From Sciscionella sediminilitoris (GTDB taxonomy: Bacteria > Actinomycetota > Actinomycetes > Mycobacteriales > Pseudonocardiaceae): 64,000 nt of DNA. The notes beneath the pieces are model-generated. The model worked only from the letters and a program-made list of their open reading frames with translations. It ran no database searches and had not been told where the DNA came from. The translations under genes and the position numbers were made by a program. This document shows, piece by piece, positions 51,700 to 59,428 of the stretch. The DNA lies in the NCBI RefSeq assembly GCF_000737195.2, contig NZ_JALM01000067.1:39114-103113 (forward strand). The letters are read 5' to 3'. The number at the start of each line of letters is the position of its first letter. Position 1 is the first letter of the stretch.

Positions 51700-53811
51700 G
51701 TGGTTGTTCGATTGATCATCGGTTGGCTCATCACCATCGTCGGACTCGGCTTCGCCGGAGTGCGGATCCGCTGGCTGGTCCGGCTGATCCGGTCCGGACA
51801 GCCCACCACCGGGCGCACCAAGGACATCGGCGCGCGCGCCTGGGCCCAGCTGACCGAGGTGTTCGGACAGCGGAAACTGCTGAAGTGGTCGGTACCCGGA
51901 ATCGCGCACTTCTTCACGTTCTGGGCCTTCGTCATCCTGCTGACCGTGTATCTGGAAGCGTACGGTTCGCTGTTCCAGTCCGGTTTCGCGATCTGGTGGG
52001 GCATCGGCAGCTGGCCACCGCTCGGTTTCCTGCAGGACGCCATCGCCACCCTCACCTTCTGCTCGCTGATCGTGTTCGCGATCATCCGGATCCGGCAGAA
52101 TCCGGCCCGCATCGAGCGCAAATCCCGGTTCTTCGGCTCGCATCTGGGCGGTGCCTGGCTGGTGCTGCTGCTGATCTTCCTGGTGATCCTGACGATGTTC
52201 CTGTTCCGCGGTTCCTCGGCGGCACTCGGCACGTTCCCGTACAAATCGGGCGCCTGGGTCTCGATCGGCATGGGACACGCGCTTTCCGGGATCGGCACGA
52301 CCGGTCTCGAAGTGCTGGAGACCGTGGCCCTGCTCGCGCACCTGGGCGTCGCCTTCGGTTTCCTGATCCTGGTGCTGCATTCCAAGCACCTGCACATCTT
52401 CCTCGCCCCGCTGAACGTGACCACCAAGCGCATGCCGGACGGGCTCGGCCCGCTGCTGCCGATGGAATCCGGCGGGAAGCCGATCGATTTCGAGGATCCC
52501 GGCGAGGACGACACCTTCGGGCGCGGCACGATCGCCGACTTCACCTGGAAGGGCATGCTCGATTTCGAGACGTGCACCGAATGCGGGCGCTGCCAGAGCC
52601 AGTGCCCCGCCTGGAACACCGGGAAGCCCCTTTCTCCCAAGCTGTTGATCATGGATCTGCGCGATCAGCTTTCCGCGGAGGCGCCGTATCTGCTGAACGG
52701 CAAGGAGGACCACGAGTTCACCGCGCTGGTCGGGAAGAAGGAAGACGGCGGCGTGATCGATCCGGATGTGCTGTGGTCCTGCACCAGTTGCGGGGCCTGT
52801 GTCGAGCAGTGCCCGGTCGATATCGAGCACGTGGACCACATCATGGACATGCGCCGCCACCAGGTGCTCATCGAGTCCGAATTCCCCACCGAGCTCGGCA
52901 CCCTGTTCAAGAACCTGGAGAACAAGGGCAATCCCTGGGGCCAGAACAATTCCGAGCGGATGGACTGGGCCAAGGATCTCGGCTTCGAGGTCCCCGTGCT
53001 GGACGGCGAGATCCCCGAGGACGTGGAGTACCTGTTCTGGATCGGCTGCGCGGGCGCCTTCGACGACAACGCGCGCAAGACCGTGCGCGCCACCGCGGAA
53101 CTGCTGCACATCGCCGGGGTGAACTTCGCGGTGCTGGGCAAGAACGAGACCTGCACCGGGGATCCGGCGCGCCGTTCGGGCAACGAGTTCCTGTTCCAGA
53201 TGCAGGCCCAGGAGACCGCGGAGAACCTGAACGCACTGTTCGAGGGCCGCGAACCGGCGCAGCGCCGGATCGTCACCACCTGCCCGCACTGCCTGAACAC
53301 GCTGGGCCGGGAATACCCGCAGCTCGGCGGGAACTACACGGTCACCCACCACACCCAGCTGCTCAATACCCTTGTCCGGGACGGCAAACTCACCCCGGTC
53401 GCGCCCGCCGACGCCGCCTCGGTCACCTATCACGATCCCTGCTATCTGGGCAGGCACAACAAGGTCTACACGCCGCCGCGGGAGCTGGCCGGCGCCACGG
53501 GCGCGCGATTGACCGAGATGCCCCGGCACGCGGATCGATCGCTGTGCTGTGGAGCGGGCGGAGCGCGGATGTGGATGGAGGAGAAGATCGGCAAGCGCAT
53601 CAACGTGGAGCGGGTGGACGAGGCGCTGGCCACCGAGGCGAGCACCGTGGTCACCGGGTGCCCGTTCTGCAAGGTGATGATCTCCGACGGGCTCACCCAG
53701 CGGCAGAGCGAGGACAAGGGCGCCGGGGTGGATGTCCGGGATGTCTCGCAGCTGCTGCTCGAGGCGGTGCACCGGGGCCAGCCCGCGGAAAGCAAGGCGG
53801 AACAGGGCTGA
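51700..53811 (+). CDS. Membrane-bound (Fe-S) oxidoreductase, HdrD/EtfD-like
   Basis: A 703-residue membrane protein. N-terminal helices include LIIGWLITIVGLGFAGVRI and FFTFWAFVILLTVYLEA, with further ones to about residue 240, a cytochrome-b/NarI-like region. Two [4Fe-4S] motifs follow: CTECGRCQSQCP and CTSCGACVEQCP. Two CCG domains end in CPHCLNTLG and CCGAGGARMWMEEKIGKRIN. In M. tuberculosis the related protein (Rv0338c, EtfD) passes electrons from electron-transfer flavoprotein to quinone, and the same role is likely here. GTG 51700 has GGAGG upstream. No etf genes are in the window. Confidence 0.85.
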   Translation: MVVRLIIGWLITIVGLGFAGVRIRWLVRLIRSGQPTTGRTKDIGARAWAQLTEVFGQRKLLKWSVPGIAHFFTFWAFVILLTVYLEAYGSLFQSGFAIWWGIGSWPPLGFLQDAIATLTFCSLIVFAIIRIRQNPARIERKSRFFGSHLGGAWLVLLLIFLVILTMFLFRGSSAALGTFPYKSGAWVSIGMGHALSGIGTTGLEVLETVALLAHLGVAFGFLILVLHSKHLHIFLAPLNVTTKRMPDGLGPLLPMESGGKPIDFEDPGEDDTFGRGTIADFTWKGMLDFETCTECGRCQSQCPAWNTGKPLSPKLLIMDLRDQLSAEAPYLLNGKEDHEFTALVGKKEDGGVIDPDVLWSCTSCGACVEQCPVDIEHVDHIMDMRRHQVLIESEFPTELGTLFKNLENKGNPWGQNNSERMDWAKDLGFEVPVLDGEIPEDVEYLFWIGCAGAFDDNARKTVRATAELLHIAGVNFAVLGKNETCTGDPARRSGNEFLFQMQAQETAENLNALFEGREPAQRRIVTTCPHCLNTLGREYPQLGGNYTVTHHTQLLNTLVRDGKLTPVAPADAASVTYHDPCYLGRHNKVYTPPRELAGATGARLTEMPRHADRSLCCGAGGARMWMEEKIGKRINVERVDEALATEASTVVTGCPFCKVMISDGLTQRQSEDKGAGVDVRDVSQLLLEAVHRGQPAESKAEQG

Positions 53812-53845
53812 CCCGAACCTGCCGGGGCGACTAGATTTTCCCGGC

Positions 53846-55180
53846 ATGACAAGCAAGCTCGCCGAGTCCGCGCTGCGTCCGTGGAACGTTCTCGCCATCG
53901 CGGTCTCCGCGATATCCCCGACCACCTCGGTGTTCCTGGTGTACGGCACCGGATTACAGGCCGCGGGAACCGGTGTGGTGCTCGCCTTCCTGATCGGCGC
54001 GGTGATCGCGCTGTGCATGTCGCTGTGCTATGCCGAGGTCGGCTCGGTCTTCCCGTCGGCGGGCGGGGCGTACACCATCGTGACGCGCGCACTCGGTCCC
54101 GTTGTCGGCGGGATGGTGGCCGTGCTGTTCCTGTTGCTCGGCCTCACCTCCACCGCCTCGATCCTCACCTCCGCGGCCACCTATCTTTCCGCGCTGATCC
54201 CCGGCGGGCTCCCGGTCAGCTGGGTCGCCCTGGCCATGATGGTCCTGGTGACCGCGCTGTCGCTGGGCCGGATCTCCCCGGCCAGCTGGGTCGCCGCGGC
54301 GATGCTCGTGCTCGAACTCGGCGTCATCCTGGTGTTCATCGTGCTTGCCTTCGCGCACCCGCAGTTCACCGGGAATCCGTTCACCGCACCGATGCGGGGC
54401 GAGGGCGGAACACTGCACGGGATCGGGATCTTCGGAGTGCTCGCCGCCGTGGTTCCGGCCCTGTTCGCGTTCAACGGCTACGACTGGCCGCTGTACTTCG
54501 CCGAGGAATCCCGCGGAACCCGGCGCAGCCTGCCGCGCGCCGTCCTACTGGCCGCGCTCATCGCGATCGTGGTCGAAGTGCTCGCCGTGATCAGCGCGAC
54601 CTTCGCGATCGGGGACCTCGGCGCGAGCATGGCAAGCGATTCCCCGCTCGCCCTGATCGCCTCACAGGTCATGGGCCCGGTCGGGGCCACCGTGCTGCTC
54701 ATCGGCGTGGTCATCGCCATGTTCGACACCGGCCTCGCCGCGAACCTCGGCTACGCGCGGATCTACTACGCGGCCGCGCGGGACGGGATGCTGCCCGGTG
54801 CCATCGGCCGGTTTTTCGCGCACGTCTCCGCCAAGTCCAAAGTGCCCAGCTACGCCTTCGCCTTCCTGTTCGTGGGCAACGGATTGCTGTGCATCTTCAG
54901 TTCTCTCACCACGCTGATCACCTTCACCAGCGTCATCATCGGCACCATCTATCTGACCGTCGCCGTTTCCGCGCTCGTCTGCCGGGTGCGGGACCGGGAT
55001 CGCGAACGCGCCTTCCGGATGCCGGTCTGGCCGCTCCCACCGCTGATCGCGATCGCCGGAGTGCTCATCGCGCTCGGCCAGCAATCGGTGCGCGATCTGG
55101 GCATCGCACTCGGCATCGCCGCCGTGGCCCTGCTCGTCTATCTCCTGGTACGCAAGCGGCTGCCTTCGCGGGTGCCGTGA
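53846..55180 (+). CDS. APC family amino acid permease
   Basis: A 444-residue transporter of 12 predicted helices. The first is WNVLAIAVSAISPTTSVFLV. Later regions include SVFPSAGGAYTIVTRALGPV (the APC substrate loop), FNGYDWPLYFAEESRGTRRS and VFVGNGLLC-like segments. It probably imports an amino acid or amine. ATG 53846 follows the preceding gene by 34 bp. The stop is 1 bp from the convergent lipoprotein gene. Confidence 0.87.
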   Translation: MTSKLAESALRPWNVLAIAVSAISPTTSVFLVYGTGLQAAGTGVVLAFLIGAVIALCMSLCYAEVGSVFPSAGGAYTIVTRALGPVVGGMVAVLFLLLGLTSTASILTSAATYLSALIPGGLPVSWVALAMMVLVTALSLGRISPASWVAAAMLVLELGVILVFIVLAFAHPQFTGNPFTAPMRGEGGTLHGIGIFGVLAAVVPALFAFNGYDWPLYFAEESRGTRRSLPRAVLLAALIAIVVEVLAVISATFAIGDLGASMASDSPLALIASQVMGPVGATVLLIGVVIAMFDTGLAANLGYARIYYAAARDGMLPGAIGRFFAHVSAKSKVPSYAFAFLFVGNGLLCIFSSLTTLITFTSVIIGTIYLTVAVSALVCRVRDRDRERAFRMPVWPLPPLIAIAGVLIALGQQSVRDLGIALGIAAVALLVYLLVRKRLPSRVP

Positions 55181-55181
55181 G

Positions 55182-55595
55182 CTACAACCACTCCGCGACG
55201 CCACCGTGATGCGAGCAGGTTCCCCGCCGATGCGCGGAATGGCTGTAGGTGCCGTCCGCGCATCGCGCGGTGGCGCCGCCGGGCGCGGCCGGGGTCAGCA
55301 GCGGGGCGTGATTGGCGGGCCGGGGATGGGTCCGGGGCTTCGGCGGGGCGGCCGCTGCCGGGGTGTGTTCCACCGTGGTCGGCACGGGAGTCGTCGGCTC
55401 CGGGGTGATCGGGGCCGCGGTGGTCGGTTCCGGAGTGGGCGTGGATTCCGGAACACTCGACGGCGCAGTCGACGGCACACTGGCGGACGTACTCGGTGGC
55501 GGTGCCGGGTTTTCCGGGGTGTCGCAGCCCGCGAGCGCGAGCGTGACGATGCCGAGTGTGCCGAGTACGCCCACGATCCGCGATCTGCCGGACAC
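55182..55595 (-). CDS. DUF3761 domain lipoprotein
   Basis: A 137-residue exported protein. GTG 55595 is chosen because GGAGG lies 5-9 bases upstream. The N-terminus VSGRSRIVGVLGTLGIVTLA leads to the lipobox LALAGC. A Pro/Thr/Ser-rich spacer of about 70 residues follows, then DUF3761 at the C-terminus (ARCADGTYSHSAHRRGTCSH, HGGVAEWL). Function unknown. The ribosome site lies in the arm of a 15-bp inverted repeat. Confidence 0.85.
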   Translation of the reverse strand: MSGRSRIVGVLGTLGIVTLALAGCDTPENPAPPPSTSASVPSTAPSSVPESTPTPEPTTAAPITPEPTTPVPTTVEHTPAAAAPPKPRTHPRPANHAPLLTPAAPGGATARCADGTYSHSAHRRGTCSHHGGVAEWL

Positions 55596-55651
55596 GAAAA
55601 CCTCCGATGCTGACGCCGTCGAACACAGCGCCCATCGCATCGGAGGTTTTC
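55596..55651. terminator. 15-bp inverted repeat: abgT terminator that contains the next gene's ribosome site
   Basis: GAAAACCTCCGATGC (55596-55610) and GCATCGGAGGTTTTC (55637-55651) are exact complements. On the minus strand the second arm ends GGTTTTC, 26 bp past the transporter stop, and includes GGAGG used by the lipoprotein gene. It can end transcription or hide the ribosome site. Confidence 0.65.
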
Positions 55652-55677
55652 GATGTTACGTGGTTAGGCCGTTCGTC

Positions 55678-57216
55678 CTAATCGACCGGAGCACCCGGAC
55701 CAAGCGGAATCCCGAGCGCGTACCAGCCGAGGAACATCAGGAACCACACGACCAGATTGACCACCGCGAGCGGGAGCACGAGCGACATGAGGGTGCCGAT
55801 CCCCGCCGATGGCCGGGTCCGCCGGATGAACCCGAGTGCCACCCCGAAGTACGGGCTCATCGGGGTGATGCTGTTCAGCGGGGCATCGGCCATGCGGAAC
55901 AGCGCCTGGGTGGTCTCCGGGTGAATGTGCAGCAGCATGAGCATCGGCACCAGGATCGGCGCGACCAGTGACCACATCGCCGAACCACTGGTGATGAACA
56001 GATCCATCACGCAGATCAGCAGCACGGTGCCGAGGAACACGAGCACCGGCGTCGCCCCGAGGTCCTTCAGGAACTGGGCCATGGCGATGGAAATGACCTG
56101 GCCGAGATTGGACCACTTGAAGTAGCCGAGGAACTGGGAGATCGCGAAGAACAGGATGAGCGCGGGAATCAGATCGCGGAGCCCCTGCCCCATGTAGTCC
56201 GGGAAGTCCTTGGGCTTGCTGATCGTGCCGACGGTGATCCCGTAGGTGACACCGATGATCATGAAGAACAGCATCAGGAACACCACGATGCCGTCGAACA
56301 GCGGCGAGTCGATGATCGCCCCGCCGTCCCCGCGCAGCGGCGAACCGCTCGGCACCATGGCGAGCACGAGCAGGCCGAGATAGATCACCGCGGCGAGCAT
56401 GGCGCGCCGGATTCCCTTGCGCTCCAGGTCCGAGACCGACATGTCCGGCAGTTCCTCGAGCTCGATCTGCTCCGGGGACCGCGCGTCCATCGCGTTGACC
56501 CGCTTGGCCACGACCAGTTCGGTGACCACGGTGATCACCACCGCGAGCATGATCGCGGAGGCGAGCGAGAAGAAGTAGTTCGACAGCGTGCCGACCTGAT
56601 AGTTCGGGTCGATCGCGCGCGCGGCCGCGGTGCTGATCCCGGCCATGACCGCATCGCTTCCGCTGGGCAGCATGCCGACGCTGCTCGTCCCGCCGACCGC
56701 GACATAGGCGATGATCGCGCCGATGATCGGGTTCCGGCCGACCGCGCGGAAGGCGATCATCGCCAGCGGGATCATCACCACGAACGCGGCATCCCCGGCG
56801 ATCTGGGCGAACATACAGGTCAGCGCGACCGCGAAGGTGACGAACTTGGCGGGCACCCTGGACAGCGCCGCCCGCATCATCGCGGGGAGCAGCCCGGACT
56901 TGTCCGCGACCGCCACCCCGAGCATGACCACCGTGATCAGCCCGAGCGGCGGGAAGTTCACATAGTTGTCCACCAGATCGCTGACCATCATGTGCACGCC
57001 GTCGTTGGAGACGAGGCTGCGCACGTGCAGCGTCTTGCCATCGGCCGGGGAGACCACGCTGACGTCGAACGCGGCGAGCAGCCAGGAAACCAGCACCAGC
57101 ACCACGGACAGGATCACGAACAACCAGAACGGGTGCGGGAGCTTGTTCCCGACCCGCTCCACTCCGCCGAGGAACCGCAGCAGCGGCCCCTGCTTCTCCG
57201 TCGTCTGCGCGGTCAT
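55678..57216 (-). CDS. AbgT family transporter
   Basis: A 512-residue secondary transporter. It has the AbgT opening FLGGVERVGNKLPHPFWLFV, PPLGLITVVMLGVAVADKSG, FAQIAGDAAFVVMIPLAMIA, VAVGGTSSVGMLPSGSDAVM and MDLFITSGSAMWSLVAPILV. Family members move p-aminobenzoyl-glutamate or antimetabolites. The ATG overlaps the asparaginase stop by 4 bp. Linked to asparaginase, its substrate may be an amide or peptide; not proven. Confidence 0.93.
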   Translation of the reverse strand: MTAQTTEKQGPLLRFLGGVERVGNKLPHPFWLFVILSVVLVLVSWLLAAFDVSVVSPADGKTLHVRSLVSNDGVHMMVSDLVDNYVNFPPLGLITVVMLGVAVADKSGLLPAMMRAALSRVPAKFVTFAVALTCMFAQIAGDAAFVVMIPLAMIAFRAVGRNPIIGAIIAYVAVGGTSSVGMLPSGSDAVMAGISTAAARAIDPNYQVGTLSNYFFSLASAIMLAVVITVVTELVVAKRVNAMDARSPEQIELEELPDMSVSDLERKGIRRAMLAAVIYLGLLVLAMVPSGSPLRGDGGAIIDSPLFDGIVVFLMLFFMIIGVTYGITVGTISKPKDFPDYMGQGLRDLIPALILFFAISQFLGYFKWSNLGQVISIAMAQFLKDLGATPVLVFLGTVLLICVMDLFITSGSAMWSLVAPILVPMLMLLHIHPETTQALFRMADAPLNSITPMSPYFGVALGFIRRTRPSAGIGTLMSLVLPLAVVNLVVWFLMFLGWYALGIPLGPGAPVD

Positions 57217-58166
57217 GATCCGGACAGCCCAACGCCCGGGCGCACCGCACCGACCGGTTTCCCGTGGCCGAACACCGGAACCGTGCCGAGTTCGTCCAGC
57301 CGTTCCCCGCTGATGCCGAGCCTGCGCAGCACCTCGACCAGCACCACGGGCAGCGCACGCGGATTACCGTCCCCGATCTTGATCGCGATCGCGGGACCGT
57401 CCGGGATCGCGAAGGCGAGCACTCCTTCGGCGCCGCCCTTGCCGATGCTTCCCGGGATCGCGCGCAGCAGCCCGGTGTTCACGTGATTGGTCATCGCGAC
57501 CCATTCCGGATAACCGGAGACGGCGGCCGAAATCCGTTTCGCGGCCTCGGTTTCCGCCTTGCGCAGCGCACCGAATCCGGTGGCGAGACCGCGCAGGCTG
57601 ATCGCGAACAGCGGAGCACCGCAACCGTCCACGGTGGTCTCGGTGACCTGCTCACCCGCGAGTTCGGTGATGGTGGCCGCGATTGCCTGCTGCAGCGGAT
57701 GTTCGGGCGCCCGGTAGGTCACGGTCGGCCAGTCGTTGGCCACACAGGTGGCGAGCATGGCCGCGTGCTTTCCCGAGCAGTTCTGCGCCAGCGAACTGGC
57801 CACGTTCCCGTACTCCGCGCGCGCCCGCTCATCGAGCGGGAATCCAGGCGTGTTCTGCAGATCCGCCTCGGCGAGCCCGGCACCGTCCAGGATGCGCCGC
57901 ACCCCGTCGAGGTGGAACGACTCGCCACCGTGCGAGGCGCAGGCGAGCGCGAGCAGTTCATCGTCCAGTGCGAGCCCCGCGCGCAGCATCGCCGTGCTCT
58001 GCAAGGGTTTCATCGAGGAACGCGGATACATCGGCGAACGCGTGTCCCCCGCCTCGAAGAGCACCGTGCCCGCCGGGTCCACGGCGATCACCGAGCCGAA
58101 ATGCACCGACTCGACGAGTTCGCCGCGCACTACCTCGGCGAGCGCGGCCGGCTGACGATCATTCAT
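57213..58166 (-). CDS. Asparaginase, Rhizobium-type (PF06089)
   Basis: A 317-residue amidohydrolase of the thermolabile L-asparaginase II class, unrelated in sequence to AnsA/AnsB. Catalytic SxxK is in PRSSMKPLQSTAML (about residues 45-58). The zinc/cysteine region is SLAQNCSGKHAAMLATC, and VDGCGAPLFAISL is another family block. It hydrolyses asparagine to aspartate in the cytosol. ATG 58166 overlaps the Lrp gene by 8 bp. Confidence 0.93.
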   Translation of the reverse strand: MNDRQPAALAEVVRGELVESVHFGSVIAVDPAGTVLFEAGDTRSPMYPRSSMKPLQSTAMLRAGLALDDELLALACASHGGESFHLDGVRRILDGAGLAEADLQNTPGFPLDERARAEYGNVASSLAQNCSGKHAAMLATCVANDWPTVTYRAPEHPLQQAIAATITELAGEQVTETTVDGCGAPLFAISLRGLATGFGALRKAETEAAKRISAAVSGYPEWVAMTNHVNTGLLRAIPGSIGKGGAEGVLAFAIPDGPAIAIKIGDGNPRALPVVLVEVLRRLGISGERLDELGTVPVFGHGKPVGAVRPGVGLSGS

Positions 58167-59169
58167 GCGATGTGCCTTTCCTGCCTTGTGGCGATTCGAT
58201 ACAGCCATCCATCCGGCGCAGCCAATGTCTCTTGTGGACATTTAGTTGGATGGAAACCTCGAAGGAACCGATCCCCGGCAATGCGGCCAGATCGGTGGTG
58301 AGGAATTCGGTGAGCGCCTCCTCGTCGGTGAACATCCCGCCGTGGATCACCGAGGAGGTTCCCGCGACCGTGGTGACATAGCGCGCGGACGAGTGCCCGG
58401 CGAGCGTCTCCGCGACCGTGTCGATCGCGCCCGGTGCCACATCGAGCGCGATCAGGGCTTCGAGCCGGTACCCGAGCAGCCGCGGTTCCACCTCCACGCT
58501 CGGGCGCACGATCCCGCGGTCCAGCAGGGAGCGCGTCATCCGGTACGCGGTCGAGGGCGCGACCCCGAGTTCGCGTGCGACCTGGGCGGCGCTGATCCTG
58601 CCGTCCTCGTGCAGCAGGCGCACCGCGGTGAGCTCATCGGCGCCGATCTCCCCGGTCTCGGGTTCCGGCGGTTCCTCGGCGCGCAGCACGGCGAGCTGCC
58701 GTTCCCCCAGCCTGGGCAGCCGCCAGGAACTCGATTTGGTGAACGCACGCAGCACCAGCTCCGAGCGCGCCGAGCGGATCCCGGGCAGCTCCTGGATTCC
58801 CTCGGTGAGCAGGGTGTGCACGGTTTCCCGGTGCGCGGGCTGCACCGTGGCGTAGACATCGGAGCGCCCGGCCGTGGTGGCGACCATCTGCACCTCGTCG
58901 AGGGCGGCCAGCGCGGCGGCCACCTGCTCCGCCTTACCGCACTCGGCCGCGATCCAGACGTGCCACGGGTTCCCGTCGCCGGACTGGGACCAGTCGAGCT
59001 GCCCGATCACACGTACGAGCCGCTGTTCGTAGAGCCTGCTGAGCCGCCTGCGGACGGTGTTCACCGATACGTCGAGCGCCTCGGCGAGCAGGCTCAGCGA
59101 GGCGCGCGGGTTCACCTGGAGTGCGGCGACGAGATCGAGTTCGTCCGGCTCCAACGCACGGGCGGTCAC
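58159..59169 (-). CDS. Lrp/AsnC family regulator with two tandem HTH-RAM units
   Basis: A 336-residue double-unit regulator. The first HTH is DELDLVAALQVNPRASLSLL, then AEALDVSVNTVRRRLSRLYE; the second is AVRLLHEDGRISAAQVAREL, then GVAPSTAYRMTRSLLDRGIV. Each is followed by an AsnC ligand domain. Normal Lrp proteins are about 150 residues, so this is a fused dimer. GTG 59169 is preferred; ATG 59187 is possible. It heads the asparaginase/transporter operon and probably senses an amino acid. Confidence 0.9.
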   Translation of the reverse strand: MTARALEPDELDLVAALQVNPRASLSLLAEALDVSVNTVRRRLSRLYEQRLVRVIGQLDWSQSGDGNPWHVWIAAECGKAEQVAAALAALDEVQMVATTAGRSDVYATVQPAHRETVHTLLTEGIQELPGIRSARSELVLRAFTKSSSWRLPRLGERQLAVLRAEEPPEPETGEIGADELTAVRLLHEDGRISAAQVARELGVAPSTAYRMTRSLLDRGIVRPSVEVEPRLLGYRLEALIALDVAPGAIDTVAETLAGHSSARYVTTVAGTSSVIHGGMFTDEEALTEFLTTDLAALPGIGSFEVSIQLNVHKRHWLRRMDGCIESPQGRKGTSHE

Positions 59170-59369
59170 GGGAACGAAAAGTATCACGTGGACACGAACC
59201 TGCGAACGAAACCATGCACTAGCCGCCTACAGGTGAATGCTTTTACCTCATTGCGATCACGCGATCACGCGCTGGGGTCACCGCGACAAGCAATCCCGGC
59301 CCCTCACTTCCGGAACGACTTGCCCTCCCCTGGAGGCCGATTACTGATTGAAGTTGCGTGAAGGCAGCG

Positions 59370-59398
59370 TTGACTACGCATATTCGGACAGTTAACGT
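59370..59398 (+). promoter_or_regulatory. Promoter of the GH20 gene
   Basis: -35 TTGACT (59370-59375), 17-bp spacer, -10 TAACGT (59393-59398). The start would be near 59405, with GAGGAG at 59417-59422 before the ATG. The 259-bp gap to the Lrp gene also holds a GATCACGC direct repeat (59313 area). Confidence 0.65.
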
Positions 59399-59428
59399 CG
59401 GTGCCTATCGTGCCGTGAGGAGCCCGCC

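Noticed and set aside
59310..59330. GATCACGC direct repeat before the GH20 gene as an operator.
   Set aside because: Too short and not symmetric. It was mentioned with the promoter only.
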